Below, piece after piece: positions 35,326-43,103 of a stretch of DNA of 64,000 nt; the first letter of the stretch is position 1, and the number at the start of each line of letters is the position of its first letter. The position numbers and the translations under genes are program-made. Origin of the DNA: Allobosea caraganae (GTDB lineage Bacteria > Pseudomonadota > Alphaproteobacteria > Rhizobiales > Beijerinckiaceae); assembly GCF_003351345.1 (NCBI RefSeq), contig NZ_QQTO01000037.1, positions 62,001 to 126,000 on the forward strand, read 5' to 3'. The notes beneath the pieces were generated by a model, which did not search any database, was not told where the DNA came from, and saw nothing but the letters and a program-made list of their open reading frames with translations.

Positions 35326-36207
35326 ATGACCCTCGCGATCGACCGCAACGATCCCGCCATTCGCGCCCATGCCGACCTCTATCGTCGCGAGATGATGGTA
35401 AAGCGCTGGCACACGCTGATCGGCGCCGCGATCTTCATCGTCTGCATCGTCCTCTCCGCGATCGGCGCCGAGGTCGATCCGGGCAAGTTCGCCGAGAACG
35501 CCTGGCGCTTCCCGAAATACATCGTCGAGATCATGCCGACGCTGCGGCCGGCGACCTTCCTGGCCGATCTCAAGGAATGGTACTGGGGCCTCAACGGCTG
35601 GCTCAAGCTGCTCTGGCAGACCCTGTTGATCGCCTATGTCGGCACCATCCTCGGCGCCATCGGCGGCTTCCTGCTCTGCTTCACCGCCGCCGCCAATCTC
35701 GGCGGCACCGGCTGGCTGCGCTGGGGCACGCGCCGCTTCCTCGAATTCTGCCGCACCGTCCCCGACATCGTCTTCGCTCTGATCTTCGTCATCGCCTTCG
35801 GGCTCGGCCCGCTGCCCGGCGTGCTCGCCATCGCCATCCACACCATGGGCGCGATGGGCAAGCTCTTCTCCGAGGTGGTCGAAAACATCGACATGAAGCC
35901 GGTCGACGGCATGACCGCGACGGGCGCCGGCTGGTGGCAAATGGTGCGCTTCGCCGTGGTGCCGCAGGTGCTGTCGAACTTCGCCAGCTACGCGCTGCTG
36001 CGCTTCGAGATCAACGTGCGGGGCGCCTCGATCATGGGCTTCGTCGGCGCCGGCGGCATCGGCCAGGACCTGATCGAGGCCATCCGCAAGTTCTACTTCA
36101 CCGATGTCAGCGCCATCCTGTTCCTGATCATCCTCACCGTGATGCTGATCGACTACGGCACCGAACGCCTGCGCCACGCCCTGCTCAGCCTGGAGCACCG
36201 CCGATGA
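35326..36207 (+). CDS. phnE: Phosphonate ABC transporter permease PhnE (first copy)
   Basis: This 293-residue inner-membrane permease has about six helices, including TLIGAAIFIVCIVLSAIGAE near residue 25. The EAA-like coupling loop is EVVENIDMKPVDGMTATGAG. I start it at ATG 35326 (MTLAIDRNDPAIRAH); the open frame upstream to 35236 is encoded by the F4 repeat and is not conserved. Its stop overlaps the second phnE start by four bases (ATGA). Two different PhnE subunits in tandem probably form a heterodimeric channel. Confidence 0.93.
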   Translation: MTLAIDRNDPAIRAHADLYRREMMVKRWHTLIGAAIFIVCIVLSAIGAEVDPGKFAENAWRFPKYIVEIMPTLRPATFLADLKEWYWGLNGWLKLLWQTLLIAYVGTILGAIGGFLLCFTAAANLGGTGWLRWGTRRFLEFCRTVPDIVFALIFVIAFGLGPLPGVLAIAIHTMGAMGKLFSEVVENIDMKPVDGMTATGAGWWQMVRFAVVPQVLSNFASYALLRFEINVRGASIMGFVGAGGIGQDLIEAIRKFYFTDVSAILFLIILTVMLIDYGTERLRHALLSLEHRR

Positions 36208-37058
36208 GCCTCGCCCTCTCCGCCAGCGAGCGCGCCGAACTCGTCGCCCGCCACCAGGCCGCCATCGACGGCTCGCTGAAGACGCGCCTGATCACGACCG
36301 GCATCGTCGCCGCAATGATCGCCCTGTTCATCTACGCGCTGACCACCTTCGAGCTCGACCTCTGGCGCATCATTCACGGCTTCAGCAATCTCGGCACCTT
36401 CGTCGTGCTGATGCTGCCGCCGGACCCGGGCTCGTTCGCCCGCGCCATCGTCTTCGTCAAGGCGCTGTTCGAGACCATCGCCATCGCCTTCCTCGGCACC
36501 ATCCTGGCAGCGATCTTCGCCTTCCCGCTCGGCTTCCTCGCCGCCAAGAACGTCGTCGCCAACCGCGTCGTGCATTTCCTGGCGCGGCGCTCGATGGACA
36601 CGGTGCGCGGCGTCGACGCGCTGATCTGGGCGCTGATCTGGGTCAACGTCGTCGGCCTCGGCCCCTTCGCCGGCATGCTCGCGATCATGACCAGCGATGT
36701 CGGCGCCTTCGGCAAGCTCTATTCCGAGGCGATCGAGGCCGCCGACAGGAAACCGGTCGAGGGCGTCACCTCCGTCGGCGGCAGCAAGCTGCACGAGATC
36801 CGCTTCGGCCTGATCCCGCAGGTCCTGCCGGTCATCGCCAGCCAGGTGCTCTACTTCATCGAGTCGAACACCCGGTCCTCGACCATCATCGGCATCGTCG
36901 GCGCCGGCGGCATCGGGCTCTATCTGGCCGAAACCATCCGCACGCTGGAATGGCAGCAGGCCTCCTTCGTCATCCTGCTGGTGCTGGCGGCGGTGAGCGT
37001 CATCGACCTGCTCTCGAACAAGCTGCGCTTCGCCATCATCGGCAAGCGGGCGGTGTGA
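36204..37058 (+). CDS. phnE: Phosphonate ABC transporter permease PhnE (second copy)
   Basis: The 284-residue second permease subunit starts ATG 36204, overlapping the first phnE. Membrane helices include LITTGIVAAMIALFIYALTT (about 28-47). The coupling loop is EAIEAADRKPVEGVTSVGGS, and the C-terminal helix set ends in the GAGGIGLYLAETI block. It differs clearly from the first copy, so the pair is old and not a recent duplication. An F3 repeat follows, and phnF lies convergently beyond it. Confidence 0.94.
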   Translation: MSLALSASERAELVARHQAAIDGSLKTRLITTGIVAAMIALFIYALTTFELDLWRIIHGFSNLGTFVVLMLPPDPGSFARAIVFVKALFETIAIAFLGTILAAIFAFPLGFLAAKNVVANRVVHFLARRSMDTVRGVDALIWALIWVNVVGLGPFAGMLAIMTSDVGAFGKLYSEAIEAADRKPVEGVTSVGGSKLHEIRFGLIPQVLPVIASQVLYFIESNTRSSTIIGIVGAGGIGLYLAETIRTLEWQQASFVILLVLAAVSVIDLLSNKLRFAIIGKRAV

Positions 37059-37065
37059 GTTCTTT

Positions 37066-37222
37066 CCCTTCTCCCCCTGCGGGAGCAGGTGGCCGCGAAG
37101 CGGACGGATGAGGGGTCGCACTGCCCTATCCGAAGGTCGCGGATATCAGGCGCTGCATTCTGAAACGTTGCGCGCCCCCTCATCCGGCGCTACGCGCCAC
37201 TTTCTCCCGCAGGGGGAGAAGG
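37066..37222. repeat. F3 repeat, two-armed, supplying the end of phnF
   Basis: The left element contains CTTCTCCCCCTGCGGGAGCA, the right element CCCCTCATCCGGCGC then CTTTCTCCCGCAGGGGGAGA. The right arm overlaps the last codons and the stop codon of phnF on the minus strand. Confidence 0.85.
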
Positions 37223-37960
37223 AAGCTCCCCGAACGGCTCCACCACCATCTCCATCCGCTCACCCGCAAAGATGCCGTCGATCAGGTGGATCGGCGTCAG
37301 GTCCGGCAGCGCATCGACCGCCTTCGACACCATCACGGCAGCGCCGGGCTCGATCTTCAGCAGCAGCGCCTCGCGCTCGCTGGCGATCCGCGCCGAAAGC
37401 CGCGTCGAGAGCCGCACGTAATCGGGGATGCCGCAGGCCTTGAAGGCGGCGGTGATCGACGAGCCGGACTCGACGAAGACCCGGTCGAACTCCGGAAACC
37501 GCGCCACCGGCAGCAGGTGCACGCCGGTGCTGACCGGGATGCCGCCGGCGAGGCTGAGCGCCTCGACCTGCCAGAGCGGCGCGCCCTCCTCCAGCCGCAG
37601 CGCGGCGCAGGCCTCCGCCTCGCCAGCCACGATCTCCGCCCCCAGCATCGAGCCCGCCACGGAGATGCCGGCTGCGCCGAAATTGGTGCGCATGCTGACG
37701 CGCCGGCCGATGCGATAAGGGAAGCGCGGCGCCGTCACCTGTGTGCCGCGCCCGCGCGATACGGTGACGAGCCCACGATCGGCCAGATGCCGGAAGGCCT
37801 GCCGGACGGTGTGCCGGTGCACGCCATAGCGCTCGGCCAGCGCCAGCGAGGACGGCAAGGTCGCGCCCTCTTGGTAGTCGCCGCGGCCGATCGCGGCCTC
37901 GAGCTCGTCGGCGATGCGCCGCCAGGCCGTGCCCGCCTCGCTGCCTGTCGCATCCGTCAT
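37190..37960 (-). CDS. phnF: Phosphonate operon GntR/HutC-family regulator PhnF
   Basis: This 256-residue regulator of C-P lyase genes has an N-terminal winged helix (about residues 12-80, with YGVHRHTVRQAFRHLADRGLV) and a HutC-type UTRA effector domain (about 95-245). It is divergent from phnG, and two GTNTANAC dyads sit in the gap, matching the known target style of HutC/PhnF proteins. The start ATG at 37960 has only a weak ribosome-binding site. The last ten or so residues (PSPPAGESGA) and the TAG stop are encoded by an F3 repeat, so its original C-terminus has probably been replaced. Confidence 0.92.
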   Translation of the reverse strand: MTDATGSEAGTAWRRIADELEAAIGRGDYQEGATLPSSLALAERYGVHRHTVRQAFRHLADRGLVTVSRGRGTQVTAPRFPYRIGRRVSMRTNFGAAGISVAGSMLGAEIVAGEAEACAALRLEEGAPLWQVEALSLAGGIPVSTGVHLLPVARFPEFDRVFVESGSSITAAFKACGIPDYVRLSTRLSARIASEREALLLKIEPGAAVMVSKAVDALPDLTPIHLIDGIFAGERMEMVVEPFGELPSPPAGESGA

Positions 37961-37978
37961 CAAAATTTCATCCAAAAT

Positions 37979-37986
37979 GTATAGAC
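37979..37986. promoter_or_regulatory. PhnF operator 1 (GTATAGAC)
   Basis: This matches the HutC-subfamily core GTNTANAC exactly. It overlaps a -35-like hexamer TAGACC (37982-37987) for phnG and lies just upstream of phnF. Confidence 0.7.
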
Positions 37987-38010
37987 CTTTCCCGACAGTC
38001 ACCCTATTAT
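37982..38010 (+). promoter_or_regulatory. Predicted phnG promoter
   Basis: TAGACC (37982-37987) and TATTAT (38005-38010) are separated by 17 bases, a plausible sigma-70-like pair. One operator overlaps the -35 element and the other lies next to the expected start point, so repression by blocking polymerase would be simple. Confidence 0.4.
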
Positions 38011-38011
38011 A

Positions 38012-38019
38012 GTCTAGAC
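38012..38019. promoter_or_regulatory. PhnF operator 2 (GTCTAGAC)
   Basis: A perfect 8-bp palindrome and exact GTNTANAC match, 33 bases centre to centre from operator 1 (close to three helical turns) and 25 bases before phnG. Confidence 0.7.
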
Positions 38020-38044
38020 ATTTAGGCCTGACCAGAGAGCGTCT

Positions 38045-38485
38045 ATGAGCGATACATCCAACAGGCAGCGATGGCTGGCAATATTGGCCCGCGCCTCGCG
38101 CGGCGAGATCGAGGCGCTTGCCGGCAAGATCGACCAACTGCCCTCCCACGAGATCCTCAAGGCGCCGGAGACCGGCACCGTCATGGTCGAGGGCCGCGCC
38201 GGCGGCGCCGGCCGCCGCTTCAACCTCGGCGAGGCGACGGTGACGCGCTGCGTCGTGCGACTCGATGACGGCGCCATGGGCTTTTCCTACGCTCTTGGCC
38301 GCGACGGCCGCAAGGCGCGCCTCGCCGCCGTGATCGACGGGTTGCTGCAGACTGAGGCCGAAGCCGGCCCGCTGCATGGCGGCGTCGCCGAGCTCGCGGC
38401 GCAGCAGCAGGCGGCACGCGAGCTCGCCTCGCGCAAATCGGCCGCCACCAAGGTCGACTTCTTCACGATGGTCCGGGGCGAGTGA
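38045..38485 (+). CDS. phnG: C-P lyase subunit PhnG
   Basis: This 146-residue subunit of the PhnGHIJ core complex acts with PhnI, PhnH and PhnL to join methylphosphonate-type substrates to ATP ribose. The PhnG signature is visible in GRAGGAGRRFNLGEATVTRC and ALGRDGRKARLAAVIDGLLQ. It is the first gene of the C-P lyase operon, 85 bases from divergent phnF, under the operators above. The stop overlaps the phnH start (TGATG). Confidence 0.94.
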   Translation: MSDTSNRQRWLAILARASRGEIEALAGKIDQLPSHEILKAPETGTVMVEGRAGGAGRRFNLGEATVTRCVVRLDDGAMGFSYALGRDGRKARLAAVIDGLLQTEAEAGPLHGGVAELAAQQQAARELASRKSAATKVDFFTMVRGE

Positions 38486-39087
38486 TGCAGAGCGAAAACC
38501 TCATCAGCCCCGGCTTCGCCGATCCGGTCTTCCAGTCGCAGGCCGCCTTCCGCGCCTTGCTGACCGCGCTGTCCGAACCCGGCCTCATCCAGCAGGTCGC
38601 GCCCGGCTTCGCCGCGCCGGAGGGCCTTGAGCCCGCCACCGCCATCGCCCTGCTGACGCTGGCCGACTATGAGACGCCGATCTGGCTGCCCGCCGCCCTG
38701 CGCGACGGCCCGGCCGGCGCCTGGCTGCGCTTCCATTGCGGCGCGGCTCTGGTCGAGGAGCCGGCGCAGGCCAGCTTCGCCGTGATCGATGGCGCGGCCG
38801 AGGCTCCCCTGCTCGCGGACTTCAACCCCGGCACCGACCAGTTTCCCGACCGCTCGACCACCGTGCTGGTGCAATGCGCCGGCCTCGCCGGCGGCGATAT
38901 CGTCACCCTCTCCGGCCCCGGCATCGCCGGCAGCCGCGACATCGCGCCAATCGGCTTGCGCCCCGGCTTCTGGGCCGAGTTTTCAGCCAATGCCGAGCTC
39001 TATCCGCTCGGCGTCGACCTGATCCTGAGCCAGGGCGAGGCCGTCCTCGGCCTGCCGCGCTCGACCCAAATCGTGGAGGTCCGCTGA
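38485..39087 (+). CDS. phnH: C-P lyase subunit PhnH
   Basis: This 200-residue core subunit of carbon-phosphorus lyase has the family N-terminal block GFADPVFQSQAAFRALLTALSEPG, here noted as GFADPVFQSQAAFRAL. A later block is RSTTVLVQCAGLAGG. The start is ATG 38485, overlapping the phnG TGA by one base; a GTG three bases earlier (38482) would give a four-base overlap and one more residue. A seven-codon open frame lies between it and phnI. Confidence 0.93.
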   Translation: MQSENLISPGFADPVFQSQAAFRALLTALSEPGLIQQVAPGFAAPEGLEPATAIALLTLADYETPIWLPAALRDGPAGAWLRFHCGAALVEEPAQASFAVIDGAAEAPLLADFNPGTDQFPDRSTTVLVQCAGLAGGDIVTLSGPGIAGSRDIAPIGLRPGFWAEFSANAELYPLGVDLILSQGEAVLGLPRSTQIVEVR

Positions 39088-39110
39088 TGCCCCGCCGGGA
39101 GCTTTACTAA
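39087..39110 (+). other. Seven-codon reading frame bridging phnH and phnI
   Basis: The bases ATG..TAA (39087-39110) encode MPRRELY. Its start overlaps the phnH stop (TGATG) and its stop overlaps the phnI start (TAATG). It contains the likely phnI Shine-Dalgarno (GGGAG). It may serve only to carry ribosomes from phnH to phnI. Confidence 0.35.
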
Positions 39111-40258
39111 TGTATGTCGCGGTCAAGGGCGGCGAGGCCGCTATCCTCGCCACGCATGATCTCGTTGCGGAAGCCCGCCGCGGCGACGCGGCGGTGCCGG
39201 AACTCGCGGTGGCGCAGATCCGCGAGCAGATGGGCCTGGCCTGCGCCCGCGTCATGAACGAGGGCTCGCTCTACGATCCCGACCTCGCGGCGCTCGCGCT
39301 GAAGCAGGCGCAGGGCGACGCGATCGAGGCCGCCTTCCTGATGCGCGCCTATCGCACGACGCTGCCGCGCTTCGGCTCGACCGAGCCGGTCGACACCGCG
39401 AAGATGGCGATCCGCCGCCGGGTGTCGGCGACCTACAAGGATCTGCCCGGCGGCCAGGTGCTCGGCCCGACCTACGATTACACCCACCGGCTCTTCGACT
39501 TCGCGCTGATGGATGACGAGCCGCAGCGCGACCCCTCATCCGCCCCTACGGGGCACCTTCTCCCGCAGGGGGAGAAGGACAGGGCGCCCCTCGACGCCTT
39601 CATGCCGCGCGTGCCCGACATCCTCGGCGCCGAAGGCCTGATGGAGGCGGAGGTTCCGCCCGAGGGCGATCCGCGCCCCTTCGACCTCACCCGCGAGCCG
39701 ATCGCTTTCCCGGCGGACCGCGACGTCCGGCTCCAGGCGATGGCGCGCGGCGACGAGGGCTTCATGCTCGGCCTCGGCTATTCCGTGCAGCGCGGCTTCG
39801 GCAACACCCACCCCTTCGTCGGCGAGATCCGCGTCGGCGAGGTCTCTGTCGAGTTCGTGCCGGAGGAGCTCGGCTTCGCCGTCGACCTCGGCGAGATCAC
39901 GCTGACCGAATGCCAGATGGTCAACCAGTTCGCCGGATCGAAAGAGGTGCCGCCGCAATTCACCCGCGGCTACGGCCTCAGCTTCGGCCATTCCGAGCGC
40001 AAGGCGATGTCGATGTCGCTGGTCGACCGGGCGCTCAAGAGCCGCGAGTTCGGCGAGGCGACGGAGTACCCGGCGCAGCAGGACGAGTTCGTGCTCTACC
40101 ACTCCGACAATGTCGAGGCGGCCGGCTTCGTCGAGCATCTCAAGCTGCCGCATTACGTCGATTTCCAGGGCGAGCTCGAACTGATCCGCCGCATCCGCCG
40201 CGAGCGTGAACAGCGCCTCGCCCGCGAGAACGAGCCCTTGCCGGAGGCCGCAGAATGA
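39110..40258 (+). CDS. phnI: C-P lyase subunit PhnI, carrying an in-frame repeat insertion
   Basis: PhnI is the nucleosidase-like core subunit that, with PhnGHL, replaces adenine of ATP by the phosphonate. The 382-residue protein begins MYVAVKGGEAAILATHDLVA and keeps the later blocks GYSVQRGFGNTHPFVGEIRV and EFVLYHSDNVEAAGFVEHLK. It is longer than the roughly 355-residue E. coli protein. Residues about 139-157 (RDPSSAPTGHLLPQGEKD) are encoded by an F3 repeat arm, flanked by ordinary phnI sequence. The frame stays open, so a functional protein with a foreign loop is likely. The stop overlaps the phnJ start by four bases. Confidence 0.93.
   Translation: MYVAVKGGEAAILATHDLVAEARRGDAAVPELAVAQIREQMGLACARVMNEGSLYDPDLAALALKQAQGDAIEAAFLMRAYRTTLPRFGSTEPVDTAKMAIRRRVSATYKDLPGGQVLGPTYDYTHRLFDFALMDDEPQRDPSSAPTGHLLPQGEKDRAPLDAFMPRVPDILGAEGLMEAEVPPEGDPRPFDLTREPIAFPADRDVRLQAMARGDEGFMLGLGYSVQRGFGNTHPFVGEIRVGEVSVEFVPEELGFAVDLGEITLTECQMVNQFAGSKEVPPQFTRGYGLSFGHSERKAMSMSLVDRALKSREFGEATEYPAQQDEFVLYHSDNVEAAGFVEHLKLPHYVDFQGELELIRRIRREREQRLARENEPLPEAAE
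39526..39580. repeat. Solo F3 repeat arm inside phnI
   Basis: About 55 bases from GCGCGACCCCTCATCCG to TCTCCCGCAGGGGGAGAAGG match, on the opposite strand, the F3 copy starting at 62216 almost base for base. It is the only single-arm F3 copy seen in the window, and the only one wholly inside a conserved coding region. Confidence 0.85.
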
Positions 40259-41178
40259 CCATCCACCAGAGCATCCCCGGCGAGGATACCAAGCCGGCCT
40301 ATAACTACGCCTATCTCGACGAGCAGACGAAGCGGATGATCCGCCGCGCCCTGCTCAAGGCGGTCGCGGTGCCCGGCTACCAGGTGCCGTTCGGCTCGCG
40401 CGAGATGCCGCTCGCCCGCGGCTGGGGCACCGGCGGCATCCAGATCACCGCCGCGATCATCGGCCCCGACGACAAGCTCAAGGTCATCGACCAGGGCGCC
40501 GACGACACCACCAACGCGGTCTCGATCCGCCGCTTCTTCGAACGCACCGCCGACGCCACCACCACCGAGATGACGGAAGATGCCACGATCATCCAGACCC
40601 GCCACCGCATCCCCGAGGCGCCGCTGACATCGGGCCAGATCATGGTCTACCAGGTGCCGCAGCCCGAGCCGCTGCGGAAGCTGGAACCGCGCGAGCTCGA
40701 GACCCGCAAGATGCACGCCTGGGCCGAATACGGCCTGATGCAGGTCAAGCTCTACGAGAACATCGCCCGCTTCGGCGAGGTGACGACGACCTATGACTAT
40801 CCGGTCAGCGTCAACGGCCGCTACGTCATGGCGCCCTCGCCGATCCCGAAATTCGACAATCCGAAGATGCACATGTCGCCCTCGCTCCAGCTCTTCGGAG
40901 CCGGCCGCGAGAAGCGCATCTACGCCGTGCCGCCGCATACCAGCGTGCGCAGCCTCGATTTCGAGGACCATCCCTTCCGCATCCAGAGCTGGGCCGAGCC
41001 CTGCGGCCTCTGCGGCGCCAAGGACAGCTATCTCGACGAGGTCGTCACCGACGACCAGGGCGGGCGCATGTTCGTCTGCTCCGACAGCCACTATTGCGAG
41101 ACCCGGCGCGAGCAGGGCCATCGCGGCACCATGCTGGCCGACGCCTCGGCAAGCGGGCTGGTGGAGGCGAAGTCGTGA
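40255..41178 (+). CDS. phnJ: Carbon-phosphorus lyase PhnJ (radical SAM)
   Basis: PhnJ cleaves the C-P bond of alkylphosphonate ribosyl phosphate, using S-adenosylmethionine and a 4Fe-4S cluster. The 307-residue product has four cysteines at 250, 253, 275 and 281; their spacing (3, 22, 6) equals that of E. coli Cys241, 244, 266 and 272, covering both the cluster ligands and the catalytic cysteine. The N-terminal block YNYAYLDEQTKRMIRRA is also conserved. ATG 40255 overlaps the phnI stop. A 146-bp F3 repeat separates it from phnK. Confidence 0.97.
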   Translation: MTIHQSIPGEDTKPAYNYAYLDEQTKRMIRRALLKAVAVPGYQVPFGSREMPLARGWGTGGIQITAAIIGPDDKLKVIDQGADDTTNAVSIRRFFERTADATTTEMTEDATIIQTRHRIPEAPLTSGQIMVYQVPQPEPLRKLEPRELETRKMHAWAEYGLMQVKLYENIARFGEVTTTYDYPVSVNGRYVMAPSPIPKFDNPKMHMSPSLQLFGAGREKRIYAVPPHTSVRSLDFEDHPFRIQSWAEPCGLCGAKDSYLDEVVTDDQGGRMFVCSDSHYCETRREQGHRGTMLADASASGLVEAKS

Positions 41179-41199
41179 AGCGCCGTGAACCTCAACGTG

Positions 41200-41345
41200 C
41201 CCCCTCTCCCCCTGCGGGAGAGGGCTGGGGTGAGGGGTTGCGCGACGCTGCCGGTCCTCCGCCCGTCAAGGCCGCCTACGATTCCGACCTGCGCGACCCC
41301 TCATCCGGCGCTTCGCGCCACCTTCTCCCGCAGGGGGAGAAGGGA
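41200..41345. repeat. F3 repeat, two-armed, between phnJ and phnK
   Basis: The left element is CCCCCTCTCCCCCTGCGGGA then GGGTGAGGGGTTGCGCGAC; the right is GCGCGACCCCTCATCCGGCG to TCTCCCGCAGGGGGAGAAGG. It breaks the otherwise overlapping phnG-phnJ gene string. Confidence 0.85.
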
Positions 41346-41389
41346 AGCGCGTCGAAGCCGTCCGCCTCAACGACTGCCCTAATCGGTGC

Positions 41390-42202
41390 ATGCCAATGAC
41401 CGTCCACGTCCCCCCTCCCGACGCCACGCTCGATCCCGATCCGCTGCTCTCGGTCGCCGGCATCAGCCGCTTCTATGGCGAGCGCATCGGCTGCGCCGAT
41501 GTCTCTTTCGAGCTCTGGCCCGGCGAGGTGCTCGGCATCGTCGGCGAATCCGGCTCGGGCAAGTCGACCCTGCTGCGCTGCCTCGCCGGCATCGACAAGC
41601 CCGACGCGGGCGAGGTGTTGTTCCGCGGCTCGGGCGAGCCGCTCGACATCTACTCGGTCTCCGAGCAGGAGCGCCGCCGCCTGATGCGCACCGCCTGGGG
41701 CATCGTCCACCAGAACCCGCGCGACGGGTTGCGCATGGACGTCTCGGCCGGCGGCAATGTCGGCGAGCGCCTGATGGACCGCGGCGACCGCCATTACGGC
41801 AAGATCCGCGACACCGCGCTCGACTGGCTGACCCGCGTCGAGATCGCCGAGAACCGCATCGACGACCGCCCGCGCCAGTTCTCCGGCGGCATGCAGCAGC
41901 GCCTGCAGATCGCCCGCGTGCTGGTCTCCGAGCCCAAGCTCGTCTTCATGGACGAGCCGACCGGCGGCCTCGACGTCTCCGTCCAGGCCCGCCTGCTCGA
42001 CCTGCTGCGCGTGCTGGTGCGGGACCTCGGCCTCGCCGCCATCATCGTCACGCATGACCTCGCGGTCGCCCGCCTGCTCACCGACCGGCTGATGGTGATG
42101 AAGGACGGCCATGTCGTCGAGCAAGGTCTGACCGACCAGGTGCTGGACGACCCCCACCATGCCTATACGCAGCTGCTCACCTCGGCGGTGCTCAGCGTAT
42201 GA
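41390..42202 (+). CDS. phnK: C-P lyase accessory ATPase PhnK
   Basis: This 270-residue ABC-type ATPase docks on the PhnGHIJ core and is needed in vivo for phosphonate use; it is not a transporter subunit. Walker A is GESGSGKST (about residues 52-60), the signature is FSGGMQQRLQIARVL, Walker B is LVFMDEPTGGLD and the switch histidine is in VTHDLAV. Starts at ATG 41390 or 41396 are both possible. It lies between two repeats (F3 before, F2 after), unlike the tightly overlapping genes upstream. Confidence 0.95.
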   Translation: MPMTVHVPPPDATLDPDPLLSVAGISRFYGERIGCADVSFELWPGEVLGIVGESGSGKSTLLRCLAGIDKPDAGEVLFRGSGEPLDIYSVSEQERRRLMRTAWGIVHQNPRDGLRMDVSAGGNVGERLMDRGDRHYGKIRDTALDWLTRVEIAENRIDDRPRQFSGGMQQRLQIARVLVSEPKLVFMDEPTGGLDVSVQARLLDLLRVLVRDLGLAAIIVTHDLAVARLLTDRLMVMKDGHVVEQGLTDQVLDDPHHAYTQLLTSAVLSV

Positions 42203-42222
42203 TCCGGTCTTTCACATCCTCC

Positions 42223-42332
42223 GCCGTCATCCCGGACAAGCCGCGAAGCGGCGCCGCTCCGGGATCCATCGTAGAGCTCCGGCGCTCTACGATGGATCCC
42301 GGCGCTCCGCTGCGCTGCGGCCGGGATGACGG
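42223..42332. repeat. F2 palindromic repeat between phnK and phnL
   Basis: The left arm begins CGTCATCCCGGACAAGCC and contains GGGATCCATCGTAGAGC; the right arm mirrors it and ends GGCCGGGATGACGG. Near copies lie at 11580 and 48052. Confidence 0.85.
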
Positions 42333-42404
42333 CGCGGGTGTGGTGTCCGGCTCATCCCCCATCGTCACAACTGCGTCACCCGAACCACGCAAGGCATTGC
42401 GATC

Positions 42405-43103
42405 ATGACCACGATGATTCTCGTCGAAAACGTCGCCAAGACCTTCACCCTGCACAACCAGGGCGGAGTGCGCTTGCCCGTCTTCGACAACGTCAATTTC
42501 TCGGTCGAAGCCGGCGAAGCGCTGGTGCTGGCGGGCGCCTCCGGCGCCGGCAAGTCGAGCCTGCTGCGCATCCTCTACGGCAATTACCGCCCGACCTCCG
42601 GCGAGATCCGCATCACCCATGCCGGCCGCGCCATCGACATCGTTTCGGCCGTGCCGCGCACCGTGCTCGACATCCGCCGCCGCACGCTCGGCTTCGTCTC
42701 GCAGTTCCTGCGCGTCATCCCGCGCGTCTCGGCGCTGGACATCGTCCGCGACCCGCTGCTCGCCCGCGGTGCCTCGGCTGACGAAGCCAGCGAACGCGCC
42801 AAGGCGATGCTGGCAAGGCTCAACCTGCCGGAACGCCTCTGGCATCTCGCACCCGCGACCTTCTCCGGCGGCGAGCAGCAGCGCGTCAACATCGCCCGCT
42901 CCTTCGTCGATCCCTCGCCGATCATGCTGATCGACGAGCCGACCGCCTCGCTCGACGCCGCCAACCGCGACGTCGTCGTCGAGCTGATCTCCGAAGCACG
43001 GGCAGCCGGCTCAGCAATCGTTGGCATTTTCCACGACGAGGCCGTACGGGAGCGCGTCGCCACCCGCTATCTCGACATCACCGATTTCAGGAAGGCCGCC
43101 TGA
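42405..43103 (+). CDS. phnL: C-P lyase accessory ATPase PhnL
   Basis: This 232-residue ABC-type ATPase partners the C-P lyase core and stimulates the first ribosylation step. Walker A is GASGAGKSS, the signature FSGGEQQRVNIARSF, Walker B IMLIDEPTASLD, and the switch histidine is in GIFHDEAV. The N-terminus (MILVENVAKTFTLHNQGG-like) is typical of PhnL. Its TGA overlaps the phnM ATG by one base. Confidence 0.95.
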   Translation: MTTMILVENVAKTFTLHNQGGVRLPVFDNVNFSVEAGEALVLAGASGAGKSSLLRILYGNYRPTSGEIRITHAGRAIDIVSAVPRTVLDIRRRTLGFVSQFLRVIPRVSALDIVRDPLLARGASADEASERAKAMLARLNLPERLWHLAPATFSGGEQQRVNIARSFVDPSPIMLIDEPTASLDAANRDVVVELISEARAAGSAIVGIFHDEAVRERVATRYLDITDFRKAA

